The notes under the pieces were generated by a model. That model did not search any database and was not told the origin of the DNA. It worked only from the letters and a program-made list of their open reading frames with translations. Source: Pseudomonadota bacterium (GTDB lineage Bacteria; Pseudomonadota; Gammaproteobacteria; Burkholderiales; Burkholderiaceae_C). From it: DNA of 38,353 nucleotides. Of this stretch, positions 7,614 to 18,043 are shown piece after piece; position 1 is the first letter of the stretch; each line of letters starts with the position of its first letter. Location of the stretch: NCBI GenBank assembly GCA_021816585.1, contig JAKAXL010000026.1, positions 1 to 38,353 on the forward strand, read 5' to 3'. The position numbers were made by a program, and so were the translations under genes.

Positions 7614-8636
7614 TCAGGAGTCGAAATCCTCCGAATCGATCTCCGCCAGGGTCGCCGGCGCGTAGCGCGCGCCGCTGACGTTGCCGTGATGGATCAGGCC
7701 CTGCAGGCGCCGCAGGGTCGCCGCGTCGAGGCTGAACTCCAGCGCGCCGAGGTTCTCGCGCAGGTGTTCGACGCGGGTGGTGCCGGGGATCGCGATCACC
7801 TGCTCGCCCTGTCCCAGCAGCCATGCCAGCGCGAGCTGCGCCGGCGTGCGGCCGAGTTCGGCGGCCAGCGCCTCGAAGGGCGGCAGCAGCTGCAGGTTGC
7901 TCGCGTAGGTCTGCGGCTGGAAGCGCGGCATCGCGCGCCGGATGTCCTTCGGCGCCAGCGAGTCGACCTCGCGCAGGCGCGCGCTCAGGAAACCGCGCGC
8001 CAGCGGGCTGAACGCCACCAGCGCGACGCCCAGCTCGCGACAGGCCTCGAGCATCGCGATCTCCGGGTTGCGGGTCCACAGCGAATACTCGTTCTGCACC
8101 GCGGCGATCGGATGCACCGCATGCGCGCGCCGCAACGTCGCCGCCGACACCTCCGACAGCCCGATCGAGCGCACCTTGCCCTCGCGCACCAGGTCGGCGA
8201 GCAGCCCGATGCTGTCCTCGAGCGGCACCTGCTTGTCCCAGCGATGCAGGTAGTACAGGTCGATGACGTCGGTACGCAGGCGCCGCAGGCTGTCCTCGCA
8301 GTTGCGCCGCAGGGTCTGCGGGCGCCCGTCGATCACGCGCTTGCCGTCGACCCCCGCCATGCCGCCCTTGCCGGCCAGGAACACGCGCGCGCGATGCGGC
8401 GCGAGCACGCGCCCGAGCAGCTCCTCGTTGGCCCCGAATCCGTACAGCGCCGCGGTGTCGAACAGCTCGACCCCCAGATCCAGCGCCTGCAGCAGCACGC
8501 GCTCGGCCTGCTCGGGCGACGGCGGCACGCCATAGGCATGACTGAGGTTCATGCACCCCAGCCCGATCGGACGCACCCGGCCCGGGCCGAGGCGGCGGCG
8601 CGGCACGGCGTCGGCCGGCGTGGTGCTTGCCTGCAT
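7614..8636 (-). CDS. Aldo/keto reductase
   Basis: NADPH-dependent carbonyl reductase of the AKR superfamily, 340 residues, cytoplasmic, closest in pattern to the YajO/AKR13-like and aryl-alcohol dehydrogenase-like group. The catalytic tetrad is visible: Asp in FDTAALYG, Tyr in the same motif, Lys in LAGKGG and His in YYLHRWD. The C-terminal cofactor motif reads IAIPGTTRVEHLREN. It is the last gene of the lig operon, 11 bp after ligC. A role in reducing aromatic aldehydes or a ring-cleavage semialdehyde is possible but not shown. Confidence 0.85.
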   Translation of the reverse strand: MQASTTPADAVPRRRLGPGRVRPIGLGCMNLSHAYGVPPSPEQAERVLLQALDLGVELFDTAALYGFGANEELLGRVLAPHRARVFLAGKGGMAGVDGKRVIDGRPQTLRRNCEDSLRRLRTDVIDLYYLHRWDKQVPLEDSIGLLADLVREGKVRSIGLSEVSAATLRRAHAVHPIAAVQNEYSLWTRNPEIAMLEACRELGVALVAFSPLARGFLSARLREVDSLAPKDIRRAMPRFQPQTYASNLQLLPPFEALAAELGRTPAQLALAWLLGQGEQVIAIPGTTRVEHLRENLGALEFSLDAATLRRLQGLIHHGNVSGARYAPATLAEIDSEDFDS

Positions 8637-8647
8637 GCGCGCGGTCC

Positions 8648-9609
8648 TCAGCCCTGGGTCGCGAGCTGGCGGTCCAGGCGGTCGAGCACGCGGTAGCACG
8701 GCAGCACCGAGGCCACGCTGGACTCGGGTTCGCGGCCCTCGCGGATGGCGGCGAAGAACTCGCGATCCTGCAGCTCGATGCCGTTCATCGACACGTCGAC
8801 CTTGCTGACGTCGATCGCCTGGTCCTTGCCGTCGACCAGGTCGTCGTAGCGGGCGATGTAGGTCCCGTTGTCGCAGATGTAGCGGAAGAAGGTGCCCAGC
8901 GGACCGTCGTTGTTGAAGGACAGCGACAGCGTGCAGATCGCGCCGCTGCTGCTCTTGAGCTGGATGCTCATGTCCATCGCGATTCCCAGGGTCGGATGGA
9001 TCGGCCCCTGCACGGCGTGCGCCTGCACGATCTCGCCGCCGCTTTGCCACGCGAACAGGTCCACCGTGTGCGCGGCGTGGTGCCACAGCAGGTGGTCGGT
9101 CCAGCTGCGCGGCTGGCCCAGCGCGTTCATGTTGGTGCGACGGAAGAAATAGGTCTGCACGTCCATCTGCTGCACCCGCAGCTCGCCGGCGGCGATGCGC
9201 CGGTGCACCCACTGGTGGCTGGGGTTGAAGCGCCGGGTGTGGCCGACCATCGCCACCAGCCCGCTGCGCTTTTGCTCGTCGGCCACCTGCTGCGCGTCGT
9301 CCAGGCTGTCGGCCAGCGGGATCTCGACTTCGACGTGCTTGCCGGCGCGCAGGCACTGCAGCGCCTGCGACGCGTGCATCTGCGTGGGGGTGCACAGGAT
9401 CACCGCGTCCACCTCGGGCAGCGCCAGCGCGTCCGCCAGGTCGGTGGTGACGTGGCGCACGCCGTACTTCTCCGCCACGCCGCGCGTCTTGTCCAGCTCG
9501 CGCCCGATCAGCGACACCACTTCCACGCCGTCGATGTTGCGCATCGCGTCCAGATGCTTGATGCCGAAGGCGCCGGCACCGGCCAGCGCGACCTTGATGG
9601 CCTTGCTCA

Positions 9610-9610
<1 letters not shown>
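8648..9610 (-). CDS. ligC: 4-carboxy-2-hydroxymuconate-6-semialdehyde dehydrogenase
   Basis: Oxidises the LigAB ring-cleavage product (as its hemiacetal) with NADP to 2-pyrone-4,6-dicarboxylate. 320 residues, the normal size for LigC/PmdC. It is a Gfo/Idh/MocA-fold enzyme: Rossmann motif ALAGAGAFGIKHLDAM at the N-terminus, then CTPTQMHASQALQCLRAGKHVEVEIPLADS, in which the usual EKP of the family is replaced by EIP as in LigC, and GHTRRFNPSHQWVHRRI. The ATG shares one base with the ligB stop (TAATG). Product assignment is firm from sequence plus position. Confidence 0.93.
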
Positions 9611-10866
<1,256 letters not shown>

Positions 10867-10877
<11 letters not shown>

Positions 10878-11805
10878 CGCGTGCTCCCTGCGTGGGTTGC
10901 TCGGGCCAGTACAGACGCATCGGATTGTCCACCAGCAGCCTGCGCTGCAGCTCGGCGGTGGTCGCGATGTGCGGGATGAAGTCGACCAGCAATCCGTCGT
11001 CCGGCATGTGGTTCTTCAGGTTCGGGTGCGGCCAGTCGGTGCCCCACAGAACCCGGTCGGGGAAGGTCTCGACGATGCGCCGCGCGAAGGGCACCACGTC
11101 GCGGTACGCGGCCTGCTCGCCGTGCAGCGCCGGCGGGCCCGACACCGACAGCCGCTCCGGGCAACTGACCTTCGACCAGATGTTCGGATTCTCCTGCAGG
11201 AATCGCACGAAGAGTTCGAACTCGGGTCCGTCCACCGGCTTGGTCACGTCCGGTCGCCCCATGTGGTCCACCACCACCGTGGTCGGCAGCGCGGTGAAGA
11301 AATCCCACAGCTCGGGCAGGTCGACGGCCTCGAAATAGATCACCACGTGCCAGCCCAGCGGGGCGATGCGCGCGGCGATTTCCATCAGTTCGTCGCGCGG
11401 CGTGAAGTCCACCAGCCGGCGCACGAAGTTGAAGCGCACCCCGCGCACCCCGGCCGCATGCATGCGCCGCAGCTCGGCGTCGGAGACGTCGCGGCGCACC
11501 GTGGCGACCCCGCGCGCACGCCCGTCGGAGTGCTCCAGCGCATCGATCAGCGCGCGGTTGTCGGCGCCGTGGCAGGTGGCCTGCACGATCACGTTGCGCG
11601 CGAAACCCAGGTGGTCGCGCAGCGCGAACAACTGCTCGCGCGAGGCGTCGCAGGGGGTGTACTTGCGCTCGGGCGCATAGGGAAAGCGCTCGCCGGGGCC
11701 GAACACGTGGCAGTGCGCGTCGACGCTCCCCGCAGGCAGCACGAAACGCGGGCGCGACGGCCCCTGGTACCAGTCCAGCCAGCCGGGGGTTTTCTCGAAC
11801 GCCAT
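10867..11805 (-). CDS. ligI: 2-pyrone-4,6-dicarboxylate hydrolase
   Basis: Opens the lactone 2-pyrone-4,6-dicarboxylate to 4-oxalomesaconate. 312 residues; amidohydrolase superfamily. The metal/substrate motifs are clear: VDAHCHVFGP (HxH) near residue 30, CHGADNRALIDAL, VVVDHMGRPD and the catalytic aspartate in WGTDWPHPN. Homologue of LigI/PmdD. It follows the DUF1932 gene by four bases and overlaps ligA. LigI enzymes are metal-independent despite the fold; this is family knowledge, not visible here. Confidence 0.95.
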
Positions 11806-11809
11806 GGAT

Positions 11810-12757
11810 TCAGTCCTTGTTCTCGATGTCTGTGGCCGCGCCCAGCAGGCGGTCGGCCTCGGTGCGCCAGTCCGGGCTGCGCGCGAAGCCGGCCTCGCCG
11901 CGCGCGCCGAACACGCCGCGGTCGGCCAGATCGGCGACCCAGGCCTGGCGCTCGGCGCTGCCGGAAGCCGACCACGGGCGCAGGCCGATCTCCTCGACGG
12001 TACGCGCCACCTCGCGCATCTCCTCGCTGCGCCGGCGGCCGTGCTCGATCACGCGCTGGAAGAAATACGCGCCCTGCTTCTCCCAGTCGATGCCCGGGAA
12101 GGTCTCGGCCAGCGAGGCCAGCACGGCGTCCTCGACGCCGTAGGCGCGCGCCGCACTGAAGCTCTCGATGACCATCGCCTCCAGGCCCTTGATCATCACG
12201 CTGCGGCACATCTTGGTCGCCGACACGATGCCCAGGCGCTCGTCGCCGAAGCGCGCACCGGCAAATCCCAGTTCGCGCAGCGCCGGCTCGAGCTCGCGCG
12301 CATGCGCGCCCCCGAGCAGCATCGGCACCTTGCTGCGGTACGGCGGCACCGAGGTCATCACCGCCGCCTCGACATAGCGCCCGCCGGCAGCGTCGACGAC
12401 CGCCGCGGCCTCGCGCTTGGCCCCCGGCGAGGCCGAGTTGAGGTCGACGAACCAGACACCGGCGTGCAGGCCGCCGGCGCAGTCCCGCGCCACCGCCACC
12501 GCCTGGCTGGCGGTGACCGCGCTGATCAGCAGATCGCAACCCGCGGCCAGTTCCCGCGCCGATGCCGCCAGGCGCACGCCGCAGTCCCGCGCATGCTCGA
12601 GCAGCGGCTGCTGCTGTTCGGTGCCGAGCTTGCGGTCATGGGCCAGCACCTGCTGCACCCCGAGTTCGCGCAGGTCCTGCGCGACGATGCGACCGACCTC
12701 GCCGTAGCCGATCAGGCCGACGCGCCACGCGCGCGCCGACTGCGCGATACCGTTCAT
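11810..12757 (-). CDS. NAD(P)-dependent oxidoreductase with DUF1932 domain, unknown step
   Basis: 315 residues, beta-hydroxyacid-dehydrogenase-like. The N-terminal Rossmann domain (about 10-130) begins VGLIGYGEVGRIVAQDL and has the substrate-site stretch FVDLNSASPGAKREAA; the C-terminal helical part (about 175-290) has GIVSATKMCRSVMIKGLEAM, with the Lys where the family has its catalytic residue, and is of the DUF1932 type. Expected catalysis is reversible oxidation of a beta-hydroxy acid. It sits between ligK and ligI inside the operon, in a place with no counterpart in Comamonas pmdEFDABC as I know it. Its substrate is unknown; an oxalomesaconate or hydroxy-oxoadipate related compound is a guess. 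Confidence 0.85.
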   Translation of the reverse strand: MNGIAQSARAWRVGLIGYGEVGRIVAQDLRELGVQQVLAHDRKLGTEQQQPLLEHARDCGVRLAASARELAAGCDLLISAVTASQAVAVARDCAGGLHAGVWFVDLNSASPGAKREAAAVVDAAGGRYVEAAVMTSVPPYRSKVPMLLGGAHARELEPALRELGFAGARFGDERLGIVSATKMCRSVMIKGLEAMVIESFSAARAYGVEDAVLASLAETFPGIDWEKQGAYFFQRVIEHGRRRSEEMREVARTVEEIGLRPWSASGSAERQAWVADLADRGVFGARGEAGFARSPDWRTEADRLLGAATDIENKD

Positions 12758-12776
12758 GACCCTGCCCTCGCCCGCT

Positions 12777-13469
12777 TCAGTCGATGTAGCGCAGGCCGGC
12801 CTTCTCGAGAGGCTCGCGCATCTTGTACATGTCCAGGCCCAGCACGCCGGAGGCCAGCTTCCTGCGCTTGTCGCCCTCGTTGGCCTCGCGCGCGGCGGCC
12901 GCCTCGGCGGTGGCCGCGGCCACATGCGCCGGCACCACGACCACGCCGTCGTCGTCGGCGACGATCACGTCGCCCGGGTGCACCAGCGCGCCGGCGCACA
13001 CCACCGGGATGTTCACCGATCCCAGCGTGGCCTTGATCGTGCCCTTGGCGCTGATGCAGCGGCTCCACACCGGGAACTGCATCTGCGTGAGCTCGCGCAC
13101 GTCGCGCACGCCGGCGTCGATGATCAGGCCGCGCGCGCCCTGCGCACGAAACGAGGTCGCCAGCAGGTCGCCGAAATAGCCGTCGCAGCACTCGGCGGTG
13201 ACCGCCGCCACCACCACGTCGCCGGGGCGGATCTGCTCGGCCGCCACGTGCATCATCCAGTTGTCGCCGGGGTGCAGCAGCACGGTCACCGCGGTGCCGC
13301 AGGCCTGCGCGCCGGCATAGATCGGACGCATGTAGGGCTTGAGCAGGCCGACGCGGCCCATCGCCTCGTGCACGGTCGCCGAGCCGAAACGCGACAGCGC
13401 CTGCACGGCGTCGGGGTCGGCGCGGCGGATGTTGCGATGCACGACTCCCAGGTTGTTCAACGCGGTCAT
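12777..13469 (-). CDS. ligK: 4-carboxy-4-hydroxy-2-oxoadipate aldolase / oxaloacetate decarboxylase
   Basis: Last step of the pathway: splits 4-carboxy-4-hydroxy-2-oxoadipate into pyruvate and oxaloacetate; also decarboxylates oxaloacetate. 230 residues, class II HMG/CHA aldolase of the RraA-like fold. Family motifs include [19 protein letters not shown], the active-site loop [14 protein letters not shown] (Arg and Asp contacting substrate and metal) and the C-terminal half [18 protein letters not shown]. Homologue of LigK/PmdF/ProA. It lies 16 bp after ligJ. Confidence 0.94.
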   Translation of the reverse strand: MTALNNLGVVHRNIRRADPDAVQALSRFGSATVHEAMGRVGLLKPYMRPIYAGAQACGTAVTVLLHPGDNWMMHVAAEQIRPGDVVVAAVTAECCDGYFGDLLATSFRAQGARGLIIDAGVRDVRELTQMQFPVWSRCISAKGTIKATLGSVNIPVVCAGALVHPGDVIVADDDGVVVVPAHVAAATAEAAAAREANEGDKRRKLASGVLGLDMYKMREPLEKAGLRYID

Positions 13470-13485
13470 GTGGTCTCCTTGGCTG

Positions 13486-14511
13486 TCACAGGCCCTTGGC
13501 CTTGAGCGCGGCGTCCAGGCGCGGGTACACGCGGCGTGCGTTGCGCTCGTAGATCATGGATCGCTGCCCGGGGTCGATCGACGCGACCTCGATGTAGCGC
13601 TTGGTGTCGTCGTAGTGGTGCCCGGTCTGCGGATCGATGCCGCGCACCGCGCCGATCATCTCGGAGGCGAACAGGATGTTCTCGACCGGGATCACGCGGG
13701 TCAGCAGGTCGATGCCCGGCTGGTGGTACACGCAGGTGTCGAAGTAGATGTTGCGCAGCAGGTGCTCCTGCAGCAGCGGCTTCTTCAGCTCCTGCGCCAG
13801 CCCGCGGAAACGCCCCCAGTGGTAGGGCACCGCGCCGCCGCCGTGCGGAATGACGAACTTCAGTTCGGGGAAGTCCTTGAACAGGTCGCCGGTCAGGCAC
13901 TGCATGAACGCTGTCGTGTCGGCATTCAGGTAATGCGCGCCGGTGGTGTGGAAGCAGGCGTTGCAGCTGGTGCTGACGTGGATCATCGCCGGGATGCCGT
14001 ACTCGACCATCTTCTCGTAGATCGGGTACCACCAGCGGTCGGTCAGCGGCGGCTCCTTCCAGTGGCCGCCGGACGGGTCCGGGTTCAGGTTGATGCCGAC
14101 GAAGCCGTACTCCTTCACGCAGCGCTCGAGCTCCGGGATCGAGGTGCGCGGATCCACTCCCGGCGACTGCGGCAGCATCGCCGCGCCGACGAAATGCTCG
14201 GGGAACAGCTGCGCCACGCGATGACACAGCTCGTTGCAGATTCCGGCCCAGGTCGAGCTGGTGTTGAAGTCGCCGATGTGGTGCGCCATGAAGCTGGCAC
14301 GCGGCGAGAAGATGGTCAGGTCGCTGCCGCGCTGGCGCATCAGGCGCAGCTGGTTGGTCTCGATGCTCTCGCGCAGTTCGTCGTCGCTGATTCGCAGATC
14401 CGACACCTTGGGGCCGAGCTCGGGCGTGGCCAGGTTGTCGATCTGCGCCTTGCGCCATTGCTCCAGCGCCTTCGGCGCGGTGGTGTAGTGGCCGTGGCAG
14501 TCGATGATCAT
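13486..14511 (-). CDS. ligJ: 4-oxalomesaconate hydratase
   Basis: Hydrates 4-oxalomesaconate to 4-carboxy-4-hydroxy-2-oxoadipate. 341 residues, LigJ/PmdE type of the amidohydrolase superfamily (not the unrelated GalB type). Visible motifs: [11 protein letters not shown] (HxH) at the N-terminus, [29 protein letters not shown] in the middle, and [15 protein letters not shown]. It is the first gene of the lig operon, about 160 bases after the predicted transcription start. LigJ acts on the enol form made by a LigU-type tautomerase, which is not found here. Confidence 0.94.
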   Translation of the reverse strand: MIIDCHGHYTTAPKALEQWRKAQIDNLATPELGPKVSDLRISDDELRESIETNQLRLMRQRGSDLTIFSPRASFMAHHIGDFNTSSTWAGICNELCHRVAQLFPEHFVGAAMLPQSPGVDPRTSIPELERCVKEYGFVGINLNPDPSGGHWKEPPLTDRWWYPIYEKMVEYGIPAMIHVSTSCNACFHTTGAHYLNADTTAFMQCLTGDLFKDFPELKFVIPHGGGAVPYHWGRFRGLAQELKKPLLQEHLLRNIYFDTCVYHQPGIDLLTRVIPVENILFASEMIGAVRGIDPQTGHHYDDTKRYIEVASIDPGQRSMIYERNARRVYPRLDAALKAKGL

Positions 14512-14677
14512 GCGAAGGTCTCCGGGTTCTTGCTCGGGAAGTCTCGCGTCGCGCTGCCGACCGCGGCAATCGTCCGGCGTGGCGCGGCGGCGGATTCAGG
14601 ATGGCCGGATCACGACCGGCGGCGTCTGCGCCCTGCGCGCCGCATGCGCCGATCCGGCGGCTCGTCGGGTCTTGGGG

Positions 14678-14706
14678 ATTATCCCAAGCGCGGGCGCGGC
14701 CTCCAA
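14678..14706 (-). promoter_or_regulatory. Sigma-70-like promoter of the lig operon
   Basis: On the minus strand TTGGAG (14701-14706), a 17-bp spacer and GATAAT (14678-14683). The -10 box lies within the perfect inverted repeat CTTGGG-N6-CCCAAG (14671-14688), a possible second contact site or repressor site. ATAATCCCCA is shared with the channel promoter. Confidence 0.6.
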
Positions 14707-14716
14707 GGCACCCGCT

Positions 14717-14744
14717 GCGCTAGCAGCTATCACGAATTGATATG
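14717..14744 (-). promoter_or_regulatory. Operator-like site upstream of the lig promoter (copy 2)
   Basis: Matches 7498-7525 at 26 of 28 positions. Read on the minus strand its core is the perfect interrupted palindrome TATCA-N5-TGATA (14728-14742), with a T-N11-A pattern. It ends 10 bp upstream of the -35 box. The stop codon of the lysR gene lies within it, so the regulator gene runs directly into its probable target. Confidence 0.65.
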
Positions 14745-15644
14745 GTCGACCCCGACCCCGCGGTGGCGCGCCAGTTCCATCAGCAGCTGCGACGCATGGC
14801 GCATCAGCGGCGTGCTCGGCTTGGTCGCCGAGATGGCCAGGAACAGCCGGCTGTACAGACGCGGCCGGGTCAGCGCGCGCACGCCGAAGGCCTCGCTGTG
14901 GCCGCTGGCCAGCACCGCGCCGCGGGTCAGGATGGCATGGCCGTGGCCGCTGCGCACGAGGTCGAGCATCGACGGCACCCCGGAGACCTCCCAGGCGATC
15001 TGCAGCTTGATGCGCGAAAGCGCGGCCTGGTTCTCGATCACCCGGCGAATGGCATGGGTTCTTTCGGGAATCACCAGCGGGAAAGCCCCCAATCGCAGGA
15101 ATTCCAGCTCACCGTCGCGCTGCTCCGGCTCGGCCGGGCTGACCAGGCACAGTTCTTCCTCGAACACCGGCTGCACCTCGATGGCCTCCTGGCTTTGCGG
15201 GTTCAGCACGAGCCCGATGTCCACGCGCCCTGTTGCGATCCACTCGGTGATGTGCGCGGACAGCCCCTCGACGATCGCCAGCCTGGCCTTCGGCAGGTGC
15301 AGCTCGAACCCCTGCACCAGCGGCAGGGTCAGCACCCGCCCCATGCTCGGCGGCAACCCGATGACGATGCGACCGGTCGGCTCGTCGCGCCCGGCCTCCA
15401 GGTCCTCGCGCGCCTGCGTCACCAGTTGCAGGATGCCCACCGCATGCTCGAACAGGCGCTTGCCGGACTCGGTCAGCACGACCCCGCGCCCGGTGCGCTG
15501 CAGCAGCACCGCGTGCAGGTCGGTCTCGAGCAGGCGCACCTGGCGGCTCAGCGCCGGCTGCGCGATGTCCAGCAGCACCGCCGCCTTGCTGAAACTTCCG
15601 ACCTCCGCCACGCGCACGAAGTATTCGAGTTGCTTGAGGTTCAT
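14730..15644 (-). CDS. LysR-family regulator, probable activator of the lig and transport units
   Basis: 304 residues: N-terminal winged helix (1-60: MNLKQLEYFVRVAEVGSFSKAA, then QPALSRQVRLLE for the recognition helix) and a C-terminal co-inducer domain (about 90-300). The start at 15644 gives the standard LysR N-terminus; a frame extension upstream has no support. It lies in the same direction as the lig operon, not divergent, and ends inside the operator-like site at 14717-14744. LigR/PmdR-type activators normally respond to protocatechuate or a pathway intermediate. That this protein binds the two sites is inference from position and from the site pattern. Confidence 0.9.
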   Translation of the reverse strand: MNLKQLEYFVRVAEVGSFSKAAVLLDIAQPALSRQVRLLETDLHAVLLQRTGRGVVLTESGKRLFEHAVGILQLVTQAREDLEAGRDEPTGRIVIGLPPSMGRVLTLPLVQGFELHLPKARLAIVEGLSAHITEWIATGRVDIGLVLNPQSQEAIEVQPVFEEELCLVSPAEPEQRDGELEFLRLGAFPLVIPERTHAIRRVIENQAALSRIKLQIAWEVSGVPSMLDLVRSGHGHAILTRGAVLASGHSEAFGVRALTRPRLYSRLFLAISATKPSTPLMRHASQLLMELARHRGVGVDHINS

Positions 15645-15696
15645 CCGGCTATTGGAGCACGCGCCGCCCACGCGGGCGCGGCGCGCCGCCGCGCGT

Positions 15697-16461
15697 TCAG
15701 CGCGGCGCCATGCGCAAGGCCCCGTCGAGGCGGATGGTCTCGCCGTTCAGGTAGGTGTTGCGCACCACGTGCGCCGCGAGTTCGGCGATCTCCTGCGGGC
15801 GCCCCAGGCGTTTCGGGAACGGCACCGAGGCGCCCAGCGAATCCTGCACCTCCTGCGGCAGCGCGGCCATCATCGGCGTGTCGAACAGGCCCGGCGCGAC
15901 GGTGACGATGCGGATCGCGTGCGACGCCAGGTCGCGCGCCAGCGGCAGGGTCATCGCCGCCACCCCGCCCTTCGACGCCGAATACGCGGCCTGCCCGATC
16001 TGCCCGTCGAAGGCGGCCACCGAAGCGGTCATCAGCATCACCCCGCGCTCGCCCTCGGGCAGCACGGGCAAGGCCGCCATGCGCGCGGCGCACAGCCGCA
16101 CCACGTTGTACGAGCCGATCAGGTTGACCCGCACCGTGCGCTCGAAGTCCTCCAGCGGCGCCGCCGCGCCGTCGCGCCCGACCACGCGGCGGGCGCCGCC
16201 GACGCCGGCCATGTGCATGACGATGCGCGGCGCGCCATGGGCCTGCGTCGCGCGCTCGACGGCCGCCTGCACGGCCGTCGCATCGGCGACGTCGGCCGTC
16301 AGCGCGAGGCCCCCGATGGCGGACGCCACCTGCTGCGCGCGCTCGGCGTTGAGGTCCAGCACCGCCACCTTCGCGCCCTGGCGCGCGAGTTCGCGCGCCA
16401 CCGCCTCGCCGAGCCCGGAGCCGCCGCCGGTGACCAGTGCGCTGTGTCCTTGGATGTCCAT
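15697..16461 (-). CDS. Short-chain dehydrogenase, 3-hydroxyacyl-CoA dehydrogenase type 2-like
   Basis: 254-residue NAD-binding SDR. The glycine motif is TGGGSGLG near residue 12; the catalytic Ser is in MTASVAAFDG and Tyr/Lys in AAYSASKGGV; the C-terminus keeps NTYLNGETIRLDGALRM. The pattern fits the HSD10-like enzymes that oxidise 3-hydroxyacyl-CoA. The ATG at 16461 has a GGAA site eight bases upstream. It precedes lysR by 52 bp and may be cotranscribed. A part in side-chain beta-oxidation of phenylpropanoids such as ferulate is possible, given vdh, but no CoA ligase or hydratase gene is in the window. Confidence 0.85.
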   Translation of the reverse strand: MDIQGHSALVTGGGSGLGEAVARELARQGAKVAVLDLNAERAQQVASAIGGLALTADVADATAVQAAVERATQAHGAPRIVMHMAGVGGARRVVGRDGAAAPLEDFERTVRVNLIGSYNVVRLCAARMAALPVLPEGERGVMLMTASVAAFDGQIGQAAYSASKGGVAAMTLPLARDLASHAIRIVTVAPGLFDTPMMAALPQEVQDSLGASVPFPKRLGRPQEIAELAAHVVRNTYLNGETIRLDGALRMAPR

Positions 16462-16494
16462 GTCGTGTTTCCGATCGCTGAGCTGAATGGGTCG

Positions 16495-16514
16495 CGCGCC
16501 GCCGCGGCGGCGCG
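16495..16514. repeat. Perfect 20-bp GC palindrome between the HD-GYP and SDR genes
   Basis: The halves CGCGCCGCCG and CGGCGGCGCG meet with no spacer, in the 111-bp gap ahead of the SDR gene. A smaller GGCTG-TC-CAGCC hairpin lies at about 16543-16554. Either may end the HD-GYP transcript; no T-run is present. Confidence 0.4.
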
Positions 16515-16572
16515 AAACCGCCATTTCACGTCGTCGCGGCCCGGCTGTCCAGCCATGGCCCCCGGCGAGGCT

Positions 16573-17937
16573 TCACACGGCCACCGCCTCCACCCGCGCG
16601 CCCAGCTCGTGCTCGACCCGCGCCGCGACCTCGCGCAAGGCCTCCATGCAGGACGCATCGAGTGCGCCGCCGACCAGGCGCTGCATCATGTCCAGGGTCT
16701 GCGAGACCGGCACCGCGGCGCGGTACGGGCGGTCCGCGGAGATCGCGTCGAAAATGTCGGCGGTGGTGATGATGCGGGTCTCCAGCTCGATCTGCGGCGC
16801 GCGCAGGCCGCGCGGGTAGCCGGTGCCGTCGAGGCGCTCGTGGTGCGCGCCGGCGATGCGCGCGAGTTCGGCGAAGGGCTCGATGCCGGCCAGGATCTGT
16901 TCGGTGTACACGGCGTGCATGCGCACCGCCTCCCACTCCGCGGCATCGAGCTTGCCCGGCTTGTCGAGCACGGCGTTGCTGACTCCGAGCTTGCCGATGT
17001 CGTGCAGCAGGGCCCCCCGGCGCAGCCAGCGCCGGCGCTGCGCGTCGACTCCCAGCTGCTCGGCGATGAGGTCCGCGTACAGGCCGACGCGCGCGCTGTG
17101 GCCGGCGGTGAACGGACTCTTGGCGTCGATGATCTGGCCGAAGGCCTCGGCGATCTCGTCGAGGTAGTCGTCGTCCACCGGCACACTGTGCCGAGCCGGC
17201 TCGAGCCTGTACACGCGTTGCGCCAGCGCCGGGTCGCGCAGCCCTTCCCAGAACCCCGGCGTGGCCGCGCGCTCCAGCGCCTGCACCAGTCGCGGGTCGA
17301 ACCAGCTGCCGCGCCGCAACCTCGCCTCGGCCAGCGCCGCCGACGGCCCCGACGAGGTGTGGAACACGTCCACCACCTGCGCCAGCAACGCGATGCGTGC
17401 CGGCAGTGGAATGTCCTCGGCGGCCAGTCCGTCGGGCTTGCCGCTGCCGTCCCAGTGCTCGTCGAGGGCGTGGATCGACTCGGCCACGACTTCGCCGAAG
17501 CGCATGCGCCGCGCGATGTCGGCGCCGCGCTGGCAGCGCGTCTGGATCAGCTCGCGCGAGATCTCCTGGCCGCTCTGGAAGATCTCCAGCGTGGCACGGA
17601 AGCGCTCCGCCAGGCCCGCGCGAAGTCCGGTGTGGGTGAGCACGAAGCGCACGACCTGCGGCAGCGAGCCGCCCAGCAGCTTGAAGTCGCGCTTGAATCG
17701 CAGGTCGTCGGTGAGGTAGAGCTCGCAGATGCGCGCGGCGTTGCTGCTGCACCCCAGATCCTTGAGCAGCAGCGTGTAGTAGAGGTTCCAGCAGGTCTGC
17801 GGGTCGAGCCGGAGTTCATCGGCCAGCGCCATGCCGATGTAGGCGCAGCGCACGCAATGTCCGCGCGGCTGGCCCTCGGTGAGGTCCAGCGCGTGGCTCA
17901 GCGCCCCCATCAGTTCGGCCAGTCTCAGTTGCTGCAT
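16573..17937 (-). CDS. Tandem HD-GYP protein with degenerate first HD domain
   Basis: 454 residues, no signal peptide or membrane segment. The C-terminal HD-GYP domain (about 270-440) is complete: HSARVGLYADLI, LHDIGKLGV (His312-Asp313), HAVYTEQIL, GAHHERLDGTGYPRG and TADIFDAI, so it should hydrolyse cyclic di-GMP. The N-terminal half (about 1-200) is a second HD-GYP-like domain: GHCVRCAYIG keeps the first His and EHWDGSGKPDG the GYP region, but the HD pair is Lys59-Asp60 (LLLKDLG), so it should be inactive and may sense or regulate. A GGGAG site precedes the ATG. It lies 106 bp after the GGDEF-EAL gene and could share its transcript. Confidence 0.88.
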   Translation of the reverse strand: MQQLRLAELMGALSHALDLTEGQPRGHCVRCAYIGMALADELRLDPQTCWNLYYTLLLKDLGCSSNAARICELYLTDDLRFKRDFKLLGGSLPQVVRFVLTHTGLRAGLAERFRATLEIFQSGQEISRELIQTRCQRGADIARRMRFGEVVAESIHALDEHWDGSGKPDGLAAEDIPLPARIALLAQVVDVFHTSSGPSAALAEARLRRGSWFDPRLVQALERAATPGFWEGLRDPALAQRVYRLEPARHSVPVDDDYLDEIAEAFGQIIDAKSPFTAGHSARVGLYADLIAEQLGVDAQRRRWLRRGALLHDIGKLGVSNAVLDKPGKLDAAEWEAVRMHAVYTEQILAGIEPFAELARIAGAHHERLDGTGYPRGLRAPQIELETRIITTADIFDAISADRPYRAAVPVSQTLDMMQRLVGGALDASCMEALREVAARVEHELGARVEAVAV

Positions 17938-18043
17938 CGTCCGCTCCCCGCCGCGCCGCGCGCGGCCGATCCATGTCGTCGCGGCACCCCGTGCGTCACG
18001 ACATACGTCGCGGCGGCGCCATCGGATTCATCCGCGGGCGGCG

